Source: Ichthyophthirius multifiliis
Taxonomy: Eukaryota; Ciliophora; Oligohymenophorea; Hymenostomatida
Reading direction: 5' to 3'
DNA: 42,954 bases
NCBI RefSeq assembly: GCF_000220395.1
Contig: NW_004087645.1
Location: 1-42,954 of the forward strand
The notes beneath the pieces were generated by a model. It was given only the letters and a program-made list of their open reading frames with translations, did no database searches and had not been told where the DNA came from. Within the stretch, counting starts at the first letter, position 1; each line of letters starts with the position of its first letter. Shown in pieces: positions 1 through 11,742 of this stretch. The position numbers and the translations under genes were made by a program.

Positions 1-75
1 ACCCAACCCCAAACCCCAACCACCCAACCCCAACCCCAACCCCAACCCCAACCCCAACCCCAACCCCAACCCAAA
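1..75. repeat. Macronuclear telomere, C4A2 repeats
   Basis: Tandem CCCCAA units, regular from about 27 to 72, on the C-rich strand at the 5' end, as expected for the left end of a chromosome. The outermost units are irregular (CCCAA, CCCCAAA, CCCCAACCA), which could be read-end error or true variant repeats. C4A2 is the Tetrahymena-type telomere. The far end of the window has no telomere, so only one chromosome end is present. Confidence 0.97.
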
Positions 76-730
76 TTCCAACTAAATGTAATATCTTAAA
101 AATAAAAATATTAGTAATTTTAAATTTAAAAAATAAATATATAATTTTGTTATTTTTATCTTTATCTTTATCTTTTAATTATTATATTTTTAATAATATA
201 AATAAAATAAAATTATTTAATTATTTTATTTATAATATTTACTTTAATTAAATTTTATTTATAAGATTATAAATATATATAATTATTTTTTTTTATTATT
301 AATTTATATTTTAAATTTAATCACAAAATTAAAGTTTTTTTTATTATTTTTTTTTTTTTTTTTTTTTTAATTTTTTTTTTTTTATTTTTTTAATTTTTTA
401 TAAAAAATATAAGAAAAATACAAATAAATTAAGTTTTAATAAATTGTATATAATTATAATTTATTTTTTTATGTTTAAGTAAAATCCGAAATTTTATAAT
501 TTATTTTTTATTTTTTTTAAATATTTAAAAATAGCTAATTTTTTTACAAAAGAATAATATAAAAAATAAGTATTATTTTAACTAACTTTTACTAAAATAT
601 AAATAAATTTAATTTTATAATAAGATTATTAATTTTGTCCTTAAGATTTTATAATAACGAATTCAATAATTAATTTATAATAATATTTATAATAATAAAT
701 TAACAATATTACTATAAAAAAATTAAAAAA
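76..730. other. Subtelomeric AT-rich spacer
   Basis: About 650 bases of nearly pure A/T between the telomere and the first start codon. It contains long T runs near 335-395 and no open frame with protein-like composition. No subtelomeric repeat family or inserted element was seen. The promoter of the first gene must lie here, but no motif stands out. Confidence 0.6.
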
Positions 731-2403
731 ATGAAATCATTTATTATTTTATTTAAAATATTAATTTTAATTTCTTGTAATTAACCTATAATAATATTAA
801 GAATAAACAACTCATTAATATAAAAGTTAAAAGTATACTTTTTAATTTTATTTTAAAAAAATATTTATAAAAATCTAAATAAAAGACTTAAATTGTAAAA
901 GAATTTAATGCCTAAATGCAATAAAGAGAACTTCTAAATGAAAAATAAACTAAAACAGGAGGCTTATTAGGAGTTGATTTGGATATTTAAAAAATTTAAG
1001 TTACAGATTTTAACATTTAAGAAAATTAATTAAATATAAGTTTGACCTAAAGCGGAACAATGCTATTTGATGTAATAAATAATAATAATATAAATTAAAA
1101 AAATAAAAAGATTAATTTTTTTAAACTTCTTTACACATAAATAAATTATAAGTTTAAAAATGGATAAGAGGATTATTTTTTGGACATGGAGATTTCTGTT
1201 TATTTACTGTAAAAAATATCCTTTTTATATAAAAAAATTTAAAAATTATTATAAAAAAAAATCTATTTAAAAAAAGTATAATGATCCAATGAATTTTTAT
1301 TTAAATATAAAAAAATTTTAGAATAGAAGTTAAATTTAACATAAAAAATTAATAAGAAATGGATATTTAATTAATAAATTATGAAGGAGACTTTACTGCA
1401 GACTTTGAAATTCTTTCATGGGTAAATAGATTTAAATCTTTATTTAAACCTTTCTTTAATAGTTTTATCAACGAAAAAAAACTTAAATGTAATAAATAAT
1501 TCAAAAAGAATTAATAAATAGATAATTAATACCTTATTTTTAATAATTATTAATAAATAATAAATTGGCTTTTAAAGATAATGTATTGATAACTTAAAAT
1601 TATATAGAAGTTAAAGCGGGTTTAAAACAAAATAATTAAGAGCCAGTTAAAAATTTTAACCCCCATTTTTCTTAAAGAAGAGACTTTTAATTTTCTTTAA
1701 ATGAAGAAGCAATTAATTAAATTACCCTTTAATTTTACCAAAATAATAAATCTGTATTAATTCCTTATGAAGATATAAAAAGTATTAAAAAAAAATATTT
1801 TAATATGTAAAAAAAAAAAAAAAAGAACTATAAACTAATGTCGTAGAAATTTTAGTATTAATAATACCTTAGTTTAGTAAAAAATATGGAAAAAATCCTA
1901 TATTGGATATTTTATTAACTTTCTCTTCCTAACCAATAATATCAATAAATAGAAACGAAATTACAGCAAAAACAGACTTAGCTTTAGACTTTTAAATAAG
2001 AACTTAGGGTTCACATATATCTGCTTTCTAAATATAAACATATATGATTTCTAATATTAATTTAAGTTTAAATACTACCACTGATCTTATTTCATATTCA
2101 GTTGATTCAATTTAATTTGGATATTTTTTAGTAATTTTTTTCAATTTTTTTATATATAAATAAAATAAAATTAAGGCAATCGATTCAGATATTTAAGTAG
2201 GATTTATTGTCAAAAATTTAGTCAAAAATATTGTTTTGAACCTTATTGAAAAAGTTATTGTTAACTAGATTAATTTTGAAATTATATGCTCTTCAGGAAT
2301 TTCTGTTTAAAAATTAACGCCTAATAATTTCAAATTTTTAAATCATGTTTTGACTATTTAAGAATAACATATTACATTTGAAACTGATATTTAATATCAA
2401 TGA
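731..2403 (+). CDS. LBP/BPI/CETP-family secreted lipid-binding protein
   Basis: Predicted secreted lipid- or LPS-binding protein of the BPI fold. The start at 731 gives a hydrophobic signal peptide (MKSFIILFKILILISC), followed by the family N-terminal PIIILRINNSLIQK region and a TGGLLGVDLDIQKIQVTDF stretch. The C-terminal domain is recognisable by FSLNEEAINQITLQFYQ, an IIPQFSKKYGKNPILDI segment and ITAKTDLALDFQI. Introns inferred from frame and GT-AG ends are 833-885, 1072-1152, 1209-1321, 1782-1825 and 2131-2175. The exons sum to 1337 nt, one short of a multiple of three; adding one A in the run near 1505 restores a single frame of about 445 residues. Family assignment is by my recognition of the pattern. 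The ligand is unknown. Confidence 0.85.
2131..2175 (+). other. 45-nt stopless 3n intron (in BPI-like gene)
   Basis: GT-AG segment of exactly 45 nt, phase 0, with no TGA in frame. It can therefore be read through without a stop. Its base composition (T-rich then A-rich, no G beyond the splice sites) and its position inside a conserved C-terminal domain favour an intron. Retention would add 15 residues. Confidence 0.65.
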
Positions 2404-2456
2404 TAAAGAATACAAACAATTATTGTATTAAATATATATTAAAAATATTAATTTTT

Positions 2457-3960
2457 TCATTATTTGTTTGTTTTTTTTTTTTTTTTAAATATATAAATAT
2501 TTCTAAAATCATAAACAAAATAATATAAAAATTCAATCGAATTAAATTAAAAAAATAATTCAAATAAGATATAAATAAGTTATAATGCTTTATCCATTGA
2601 AAATCCTTAAATTAAGAAGACTAAATTAAGTTAATTTCCAAATAGACTTTTATTATATTTAAGATATAAATATGAAATGAAATTAATATTTTCTTTAAGG
2701 GGATAATCAGAAACAAAAAATTTAAAATTTTTGTAATCAAGATTAAATTTGTATTAATTAAAACCACAAAATAGTTTTCTTTCAAAATTTATTCCTTTTT
2801 AATTTTTTTAATTTAATAAAAATTGTATTATTTAATATATTTAATTATATTTTTATATTTTGTGTGTTTTCCGAAATTTCTTGAGATTATTTTTCTAAAA
2901 GTTATTAAGATTACTATTATATAATTTTCTTAAATTTATTCAATTTTTTATCATTTATTTATTCTTTGCGTAATTATTAATTTTAAATAGTTTTTTTGCT
3001 GCTATTAATTTAGTATATTTTATTATTATTATTTATATATATTACTATTATTATTAAGACTTTTTTATTTATATTAACATTTCTTTTTTATATTAATTCT
3101 TTACATATTACTGCTATTATTAATTTTTTTGTATTTATTATTAATTTTTATTTCTTCTTATTTATATTGATATTTATTATTTCTTTCTTTAATATTTTAT
3201 AATATATTTTAATTTTAATTTAAATAAATTATAAATTATTAATTATCTGTAGAAATAAAAATAAACGAAAATAGCTATTTTTTAGAGTTAGAGCATGTAA
3301 ATAATTAAATTATAATGATTTTTCTGAATTATCAATTTCTTATTAAGTTATTAGGTTTTTTTAAGAATTTCTTTAGAAAAGTTTTCTTTTATTTAATTTT
3401 TTCGTTTAAGTTGTAAATTTTCAAAGTTTTTTTGTTCAATTCTATTTCTTATTCTTTTTCAAATTATTAACTTTCAATTTATTTAAAAATATGATTTTTT
3501 TCATTCTTAATTTAAATTTTTTTATTCATTTTTTTAACCATTTTCAACTTTATTTTAATTTATAGTTTCTACAAAGTATTTTCACATTTATTTAAATTTT
3601 ATCAAATTATTACTTTTATTTCTTTATAAAATTTTAAACTTATTATAATTAATATTTTTCATTTTGAAGAATCTATTTCTTGAATCTTATCATCGTTTTA
3701 TAGTCAAACTTATTAATATAAACTTTAACTTATATCAGAAAAAGACATTTCTTAAAATATTATATATTCTTTTTCTTATTTAGAAAGTTTAAAAATTCTT
3801 TAAGTTAATATTTTATATTATATTAGATTTAATTTTGAATATTTTCATATTTTTTTTGATTTTTTTTTTATGTATCTATTTTATTTTTTTAATTAAATTA
3901 AAATATTTAATTTTTATATTATAAAAATTTATAATTTTTTTACTAAATATAAAAAGACAT
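2457..3960 (-). CDS. Coiled-coil protein, fragmented by apparent frameshifts
   Basis: I do not recognise a family. From the ATG at 3960 the minus strand reads MSFYIQ, then, after a probable intron, Gln/Lys/Glu-rich coiled-coil (KQEKEYIIFQEMSFSDIS, KQIESQQFEKEQEIELNKK, EIDNSEKSLQFNYLHALTL, LLEKQSQEISENTQNIKIQ). Below 2782 it becomes less charged and more globular (FKFFVSDYPLKENINFISYL, GNQLNLVFLIQGFSMDKALQ). The frame changes several times at A/T runs; most changes are mended by adding one base. The TGA at 2457-2459 is reached if the poly-T near 2470-2486 is one base short. Two separate genes are possible. The start lies 226 bases from the divergent seryl-tRNA synthetase start, and the end converges on the BPI-like gene. 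Confidence 0.5.
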
Positions 3961-4186
3961 TATAATTTCTTCTAAAAAATAAATTATAAACGGATATATA
4001 AATTATATAATTAAAAATATTATTACTTTATTTCATAATAAACTAAAATTATTACAAACATAAAAATAATAATTTTTTTGTAGAAATAAATAAATAAATA
4101 ATAAAAGTTTTTTTATTAAATATATTATACATTAATTAAAATAAAAAATATATCTTTTTATTTTAATATAATTATATATTAAAAAA

Positions 4187-5978
4187 ATGATCTATAAAAT
4201 AAATAAATTATTTATAAAATAATTATAAAATAAATTCACATATAATTTTGCATTAGACATAAATTTATTCCGATAATCAAAAGGTTAAAAACAATCAATT
4301 CTAAAGAAAAAAAAAAAAAAAAGGAGGTAACCCCTAAATAATAATCGAATCATAAAAAAAACGATTTTCAGATACAGAAATTGTTTAAAAAGTTGTAAAT
4401 TTAGACAAAAATTTTATTAAAAGTAAAAAAATAAAATCACTAAGAAAAATAAAATAAAATAAATAAAGATTAATATAATTATGAAAATCTTCGTCAAGAA
4501 TTAAACTAAAAAAACAAAAAAATTGGTGAATTAAAAAAAAAAAATGAAAATTGTGAGAAAATCCTCCAAGAAAAAATTGAACTACAAAAAATTATACAAA
4601 ATTTCTAATAAGATCTACAAAACCAGTAAGCAGAAATCCAAAAATTGCTATAAAAAATAGGAAATATTGTACATGAATCTGTCCCAATATCCAAAGACGA
4701 AAAAGACAATAAAATCGAAAAAAAATGGGGTGAAATTCCCCTAAAAAATCCTATTTTACACCACCATTAGCTCCTATACATGATCGATGGTTTTGATTAA
4801 AAAAGAGGGCAGAAAGTATTTGGACACCGAGGTTATTTTTTAAAAAACTACGGGCTAATATTGCTCTAAAGTTTAATTAATTATGGTTAAAATTTACTAA
4901 TGAAAAGAAATTATACCCCAATATAAACTCCATTTTTAATGAAATCTCATATAATGCACGAAATTTGCCAACTATAAGAATTTGAGGAAAATCTATATAA
5001 AATTTAATAAGAAGATCAAGAAGATATGTACCTAATAGCCACTTCAGAATAGCCTTTATGCGGTCTACATTCTTAAGAATGGATAGACTAGAAAAATCTC
5101 CCATTTAAATATGCTGGGATTTCTTCCTGTTTTCGAAAAGAAGCAGGAGCAGCAGGAAGGTAAACTTGGGGAATTTTTAGAGTACATTAATTTGAAAAAG
5201 TAGAATAGTTTATAATTTGTGAACCTTAAAAATCTTGGGAAGAATTTGATAATATGATTTAGATTTCGGAAGAGTTTCTGTAAAACCTGAAAATACCTTA
5301 TAGGGTTGTTAGTATCGTTTCAGGGGCTTTAAATGGTGCTGCTGCAAAAAAATGTGATTTGGAATGCTGGTTTCCAGGGTATAGGGAATATAAAGTATTT
5401 TTTTTTTATTCTTGTATATTTATACATATATATATTATATATATATATATATATATATTTTTATATATTATTTATTCATAAATTATATTTTTTTAAAAAA
5501 AATCTCAATAAACAAATTTAAATAGCCAATATCCATTTTTTTCTCGTATTTAACTTTTATTGATTGAGTTTTTAATAACAAAAAATATAAACAAACAATA
5601 TACATTTTTTAATTAAATTATTATTATTTTTTTTAACTTAATTTTTATATTTGTATTTTTTTTTTTAATACATAGGAACTAATGTCAATTTCTAATTGTA
5701 CAGATTATTAATCAAGATAACTTAATATTTAAACTGGAGAACCTAAAAATAAATAATATGTGCATTTGTTAAATGGGACTTTATGTGCAGCTTAAAGGAC
5801 ACTTACTTGTATTTTAGAAAATTACTAAGAAAAAGAAGGAATTAGAGTTCCTGATGTTTTAGTAAAAATTTCTAAATATTATTTTATTTTTTTGAAAATA
5901 AAAAAAAAGTAACCTTATGTGGGCATAGATTTTATAAAGTTTAAGCACGAATAACCAAAAAATAATTAATTTGATTGA
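4187..5978 (+). CDS. Seryl-tRNA synthetase, cytosolic type
   Basis: Class II synthetase charging tRNA-Ser. Introns are at 4284-4323, 4423-4468, 5395-5675 and 5862-5909. The exons total exactly 459 codons, so the protein has about 458 residues. The N-terminal [15 protein letters not shown] and following coiled-coil arm match the eukaryotic tRNA-binding arm. Motif 2 is [20 protein letters not shown], followed by FEKVEQF. Later come [37 protein letters not shown] and motif 3 with [20 protein letters not shown]. The usual family start would be at ALDI, but that residue is preceded by Phe, and the only in-frame ATG is 21 codons upstream, giving a basic, acid-free extension. SerRS is essential and normally single copy for the cytosol. 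Confidence 0.95.
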
Positions 5979-6066
5979 AAACAAAAAAAAATTGTATAAA
6001 TTATAAAAAAAATGTTTTACATATTAAAATAAAATTAATATATATACCTATATTAATATTTTTATT

Positions 6067-6785
6067 TCATTCCCAAAATAAGAATTTGGTACAACTTGTA
6101 CTTGATAAAGTCGTTATAAATTTATTAAATCCAATTTTTGTAAAAATGTGGTCCGAAAAAACATGCGAAAAGAAATTCATTCCTGAAACTTTATTTAAAA
6201 CATAGATATTATAATCCTAATATTCATCCAAAAAACTTCCTATAAGAAATTTATCATCAACGTTAATAAAACTTATAAAGAATCCCATTATATTATCAGA
6301 CCAAAAGGATTCCTATTTATATCCCATTTTATTTTGAATATCAATAATATTCATAGACTTAATAGAAGATACTAAATATTAATTAAGGTTAAGGGGTAAA
6401 AAAAGGCATCTTTTAGGTATTTGAAAGTTTAGGTTATTTATATCTAAAAGAGTTTCTTTTTTTTACCAATTATATATTTTTATTTATTTATTATCACTTA
6501 TAGCAATTAGATTTTCATGATTTTATAAAGGCCAAACCATTTAAACGTTTATTTAGAGTGGAATGGTATTTATTAGGGTGAAATTTTGGAAAATAGAAAG
6601 TGTTTTTTCTTCTTTAAAAAAAATAGAAAAAAAATTGCGGTGCAAATTAAAAATCTAATATTTAAAATGTTCAACGTCTATTTCTTTTATAATATTTTAT
6701 TCGAAAAGAAAGTCGTTCACGAAAAGTATTTTATTTTATGTTGTAAATATACATATGTTTTTATTTATATATTTTATTTATATTA
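6067..6785 (-). CDS. Uncharacterised protein, C-terminal exons
   Basis: I do not recognise this protein. The minus strand has a TGA-free frame of good composition interrupted by one 42-nt GT-AG intron (6456-6497). It reads, in part, NDFLFEQNIIKEIDVEHFKY, VWPLQNHENLIAIKTLLDIN, NLNFQIPKRCLFLPLNLNQY, KQESFWSDNIMGFFISFI and SGMNFFSHVFSDHIFTKIGF, and ends ...TKFLFWE at the TGA (6067-6069). The aromatic and His/Trp-rich composition is unlike random AT-rich sequence. The start is not fixed; it lies near or above 6780. The gene is convergent with seryl-tRNA synthetase, 88 bases away. The opposite strand also has open frames but of poorer composition. Confidence 0.6.
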
Positions 6786-6799
6786 TGTTTTTTAGATTT

Positions 6800-7992
6800 A
6801 TAAATTTTATTATTTTTTAAGTCTGTGAATTTATGATTAATATTATATTAAAATCTTAACTTATTGCAAGAATTAAGTTACTTTTTATTTTTATTATGCT
6901 ATCAAACACTATAAAATAATTTAAACATATTTCTTTCTTATATTTTCCTCTCATTCCATTTTTTATAAATTATTGTTCCAATAATTTTTTTTAATTCATA
7001 ATTATAATATATAAAAATATTATTTTTATATAATAAATAAAATAAAAGAAAAAAAATATATATATTTTATTTACATATAATATAAATCCGATTAAGAAAA
7101 TAATATTTAATATATTAGTATTTTTTTTTTAATAAATTAATTCTTCTTTCAATAATTAAACTAATATCTCTTCATATTTAAAAATAATTGGTTATAAACT
7201 ATTTTATTAATGGATATAATTAGAAAAGTTATATTTTATTAATATCAGTATTATTATTTTATATTTTTAAAATAAAAAAATTAAATATAAATAAAATTAA
7301 TTTAATTTATTTTATTTTATTTTATTAAAAATTAATATTTTAAGAATATTAGTTTTAATAATTTTAAATATTTAATTACTTTATTTAATAAATTAATAAA
7401 TTATTTACTTTTAAATAAACTAATAAATATAAAAGCAAATTTTGTTTGATTATAAAATAAATATGTAATATTAAAATTTATTTATATAAAAAATAAAAAA
7501 TTATTATTTAAAAGTAAAAAAAATTATATTATTTTTAATTTATTTATATATAAATATTTTATCTAATAATACTTATATGAAAATCTTTAAAGTTAAAACA
7601 AATATATTTCATATATTTTAACAAAACAAATTATAATTTTTTAGATTACATAATTATAATTAATAATCAATTAATATTTTAAATATTATTAATTTTAGCA
7701 AAATATTTTTAAAGATTCATTAAAAAGTTGAGAAAATCAATATATTTATGTTATATATAAATATTATTAAACTAATTTTAATAACAGTTAAATAATTATT
7801 TTGCTAAATATAATTAAAAAAAAAGATACAATAAATAAAATTTTTATGAAAATAAAGTATAAATGATAAAAAATATTATTAATTTTATTTTTAAAAATAT
7901 AAGTACTATATTAATAACTTTTCATGAAATTAAAATATAATAAAAAAAAAAATATTATTGATAGAATAATTATATATTTATATATAAAAATA

Positions 7993-8040
<48 letters not shown>

Positions 8041-8336
8041 TTTATTTAATATATTATTTAGTATAATTTATTTATTAAATATTTATGGTATAAAATTATT
8101 TATTTTTATTAATTATTTCTTTAAATATGTATTAAAAAAATATAATTGTTTGTTATACAATTTACATTTTATTTAAATCAAGTTATTTTATTTTCTTTAT
8201 TTATAAAAATATATTTGAATAATTTTTTGCATTTATATTGATATATATTTAAAATAAAAATTAATTTAATTTTTTTAAAGAATAATAAATAAAAAAAAAG
8301 TTACATTATATAATAAATATTATAAAATATAAAAAA
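6800..8336. other. Long AT-rich spacer with (TA)n
   Basis: About 1.5 kb with almost no G or C and no frame of protein-like composition on either strand. It contains a (TA)n run at about 7996-8036. It lies upstream of both the minus-strand gene ending at 6067 and the MYCBP-like gene, so it should hold both promoters. No motif was recognised. Confidence 0.6.
7996..8036. repeat. (TA)n microsatellite
   Basis: Uninterrupted TA dinucleotide run of about 40 bases in an intergenic spacer. Similar runs recur in introns and spacers across the window. Confidence 0.9.
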
Positions 8337-8786
8337 ATGTTAAAAAACCAATAGGAAGAATTCGTATATTCCCAAAATGAAAAACAAAAACAAAAAATAA
8401 AAGAATTTCGTAAATATTTAGCAGACAAAGAAGTAGTATTAGCAATAGTTAAATGTAAAAAAACAAAAAAATTAAAATAAATTAAAAAAAAAGATCTACT
8501 TTCAATTAAAAATGCAAAAGAACTTCCGGAAAATCCAATGTAAGCTTTATAAGATTATTTCGGGGCTTATAAAGATTAAGAAGAATGGCAAAAATCTGAA
8601 GATTTATAGAATAATATAAATTTAATAAAAGAAGAAAATGTTAATTTAGAATAAGAAATTTAAAAAATAAGAGACCTTATTGAAGAAGCCAAAATAAGCA
8701 AATAAAAAAAAGAAGAAGAAGAACGTTTATAAAAAGAATTAGAAGAATAAAACAATAAAAAAGGGGGGAAAAAAGGAAAAAAATGA
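8337..8786 (+). CDS. MYCBP/AMY-1-like protein (FAP174-type)
   Basis: Intronless 149-residue protein. The N-terminal half resembles c-Myc-binding protein: KEFRKYLADKEVVLAIVK, then ELPENPMQALQDYFGAYK, corresponding to the FRRYLEKSGVLDTLTKVLV and EEPEKPNSALDFLKHHLG regions of MYCBP. A predicted coiled coil follows (INLIKEENVNLEQEIQKI), and the protein ends in a Lys/Gly tail (GGKKGKK). In algae the homologue FAP174 is an axonemal central-apparatus protein that binds AKAPs, so a ciliary role is likely by homology. An ATG in good A-rich context starts the frame, and every internal TAA/TAG reads as Gln. Confidence 0.75.
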
Positions 8787-9271
8787 ACACAAAAATATTA
8801 CTGTTGAATAAACAAATTATTATATTGAATAAATAAAATTAATCATTTTTTTTTTATATAAATGCATATGAAAATATTAATTTTTCTCAATAAAAAATAT
8901 ATTCATATCTGCTATAATTTTTATAATTAAATTAAAATAAATATTATAATTAAAAAGTTTTATTATGAATTAAATTTCAAAATCTTTTACTATTTAATAA
9001 TGTTTTTAAATAAACAATAGCTATTTTAAAAAAATTATAAAAAGATAATAAAAATAATTACTAATAAAATAATATTTTTATACAAAAAAAAGTAAATATT
9101 TACATATTAGATAATTAAAAATAATTTATATTTAGAAAGTAAAAAATATTTATATATCAAAATACTCAATAAATTTTATAATTAATATAATTAATTTTTT
9201 ATTATTTTTCACTAAAAAAATAAATTATAAAATTTGCGCAAATTTAACATTTTCAAAAAAAAAAAAAATTA
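8787..9271. other. AT-rich intergenic spacer
   Basis: About 480 bases between two same-strand genes. I see no coding frame, RNA gene or repeat beyond short A/T runs. Confidence 0.6.
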
Positions 9272-10482
9272 ATGTTTTCAAAAAACGAAGATAAACGATT
9301 TTTTGGTAAACCACTCACTAACATTTCCAAATAAACACAAAGTGCTAAAAAATCGCGTTTTTCCATTCTAAATTCCTCAAAAAACATTCTAAAGCATTTT
9401 TCAGATGAAAAAACCCTTCAAAAAAAAATGATGAAATAGTTAAATAAATAACACAAAAATTAGTCCATAAATTAGACCAAGATAAGCTTTAAAAATTAAA
9501 ATATTGTCCTTATTATGCCCAAAGAATTTTAAATTACTTATTTAAAAAGTAACAAAATTATATTCAAAAGGAAATGAAGCCTCTCTCATTTTTCCAAATT
9601 AAATTATAAGAAAATATAAGAGTTTATCTAATGGAATGGATATCTGTTTTATGTAAAATAAATGAACTTTCATTAAAAACGAGGATTCTTTTTAGCTAAA
9701 TACTTGACTATTTAAGTATAAAAAGTACACACGAAATCGAGACACATTTATATAAGGATTATGCAGTGACATGTCTATATATTGCAGCTAAAATAGAAGA
9801 AATATATCCCCCAGAATTAGAAAATTTAATCTTTTTAAGTGGAGAAGAACATGATAAAGAATTTTATTATGAATTAGAATTAAAAATATGTCAAAAAATA
9901 AATTACGAACTTTCTTTTGTTTCTCCTTTAGATTTTTTAGATAAATTTATAAGTATTTTTTAATTATAAAAAGAAGATTATTTTGTAGTAAAATTTATAT
10001 ATAAATAAGCAAAAATGTTTTATTTATTAAAATTTATATGTCTATAAATATAATAAAAATAAATATAATTATTAATTTTTATAAAATTTCATTCATTGTT
10101 ATACTTTTTAAGATTTTAGAAATTTTAGAATCGACAATTTTTGAATTTTAATTTAGTTTTATTTTCGTAGAGCCAAGTTTATTAGTTTGTGGATGTATTT
10201 AATGTTTTTTAAGATTAAATATTAAAGAATGGAGTTTTTATAAAAGAAATTTCGATGATTATATTCCCTTTCATTCATTTATTTAGGTAAAGTGTATTTC
10301 TGAAAATATAATTGATTTTTTTATTTGTAATGATAATTAGAATATTTTAAATAAAATATAATAGTTAATAAATAATTAAAAATAAAAATTAGTAAAATAA
10401 AAATATAAAATAAATTTATATTTATATATATATATAAATATAAATATTTATAATTATTTATTTAAATATTTAGGTTATTTGA
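9272..10482 (+). CDS. Cyclin (A/B-like cyclin box)
   Basis: Regulatory subunit of a cyclin-dependent kinase. The cyclin N-box is clear: YLMEWISVLCKINELSLKTR (the MRAILVDWL region), LYKDYAVTCLYIAAKIEEIY, and ICQKINYELSFVSPLDFL. A C-terminal cyclin fold follows after a frame change near 10040-10112, probably an intron: EILESTIFEFQFSFIF, then EPSLLVCGCIQCFLRLNI. The N-terminal region is basic and Ser-rich (SKQTQSAKKSRFSILNSS), possibly a regulatory tail. Between the N-terminal segment and DEIVKQITQK the frame is broken at a nine-A run near 9422; ten As would join them. The exact 3' end is uncertain; the TGA near 10480-10482 is the best guess. The class is called only from the box. Confidence 0.85.
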
Positions 10483-10489
10483 ATATTTT

Positions 10490-11742
10490 TAAATATGATA
10501 TTTTTTTCAAAATATAATATATATTTTTTGAAATTCGATTAAATCTCATTTATTTTTATTGCAGTTTATTTAAATAGTAAATATTTTTATATTTTTTAAT
10601 TAATTTCTTTTTAATAATAATAATTTATCAAATTTTAATATACATATTTATTATCAAAAATATATAATTTTATCATAATATTTATATATTTTTTAGATAT
10701 AATAATATAGCTGTTAATTATATAATTTTAAATAAATATTAATATTCTTTTTAATTTATAATATATATATTTTTTAATATTTTAAAGTTACCATAATTAT
10801 TATTTTATTTGTATTTTTTGTTTTTATTTTACTATTAATTTATAGCCTTTATTTTTATACAAGTTGTTAAAATATTTTTTGGTTAAAAAATAAAATAGAA
10901 ATAAATAATATTTATGAATATAATTTTTTTTATTTTTATTAATTACCTTTTTATTATTATGTATTTTATATAAATAATTATTATTATAAAAATATTTTTT
11001 AAATTAAATAAAAATTATTGAAAATAAATAATTTGACTTAAAATTATAGTAATATTTTTAATAAATATCTTAAATAATATTAAGGAAAAAAAAATATTTT
11101 TTAGATAAGAACTTATATATTTTATAATTTTTTATAATTATATGTTTTATAATAAAAAATAAAAATAATTTTATAAATTTATATGATATTATATATATAT
11201 ACAATTTACATTTTATAAATATAATTTAAATTGTTTTACAATATAAATTATTATTTTATATAATTTTATAAATATTATATAAGTTAATTTTTTTTATATA
11301 TTAAGATATTTAGATTAAGAATATTGTAAAAATTCATATTATTAATTTAAATAATTTTTTATTTTATTATTGTTTATTAAATGAATTTTTTCTATTTTCC
11401 ATTTAAATTAAACGTAATTTCATTTTAAATAACTTATTTATTTTTTAATTTATTTTAAAAAAATTTTTTTTTTTTAATAAATTATTTTATTAGTTATTGT
11501 ATAATTTTAAAATTTAATTTTATTTTAATTATATATGTAAAAACCAATATTATATTATAAAAATATTATAATTATAAAAATCTACCCGCGTATAAAATTA
11601 ACGTAAAATAAAATATAAATTAAAAAATAATATTTAAAAAAACTATACTTATTAAAAAAATCCTATTAAAACTTTTAAAAAACATATAATTAATTATTAA
11701 TAATTAGAAATTAATAACATTAATAAAAAAAAAACCATAAAA
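10490..11742. other. AT-rich intergenic spacer
   Basis: About 1.25 kb of A/T-dominated DNA upstream of the Myb gene. Both strands were examined and no frame with globular composition was seen. No repeat family or RNA was seen. Confidence 0.55.

Noticed and set aside
1487-1512. A 20-nt intron in the BPI-like gene
   Set aside because: It would restore frame, but it is far shorter than the other introns here, and one missing A explains the shift and gives an exact codon total.
3690-3715. Selenocysteine or readthrough at an in-frame TGA in the coiled-coil gene
   Set aside because: Another frame across the same bases is open and coiled-coil-like, and the gene has other frame breaks, so no special decoding is needed.
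5975-6795. Plus-strand open frames after seryl-tRNA synthetase
   Set aside because: No ATG start for the first, and the minus strand of the same stretch has a longer, better-composed spliced frame.
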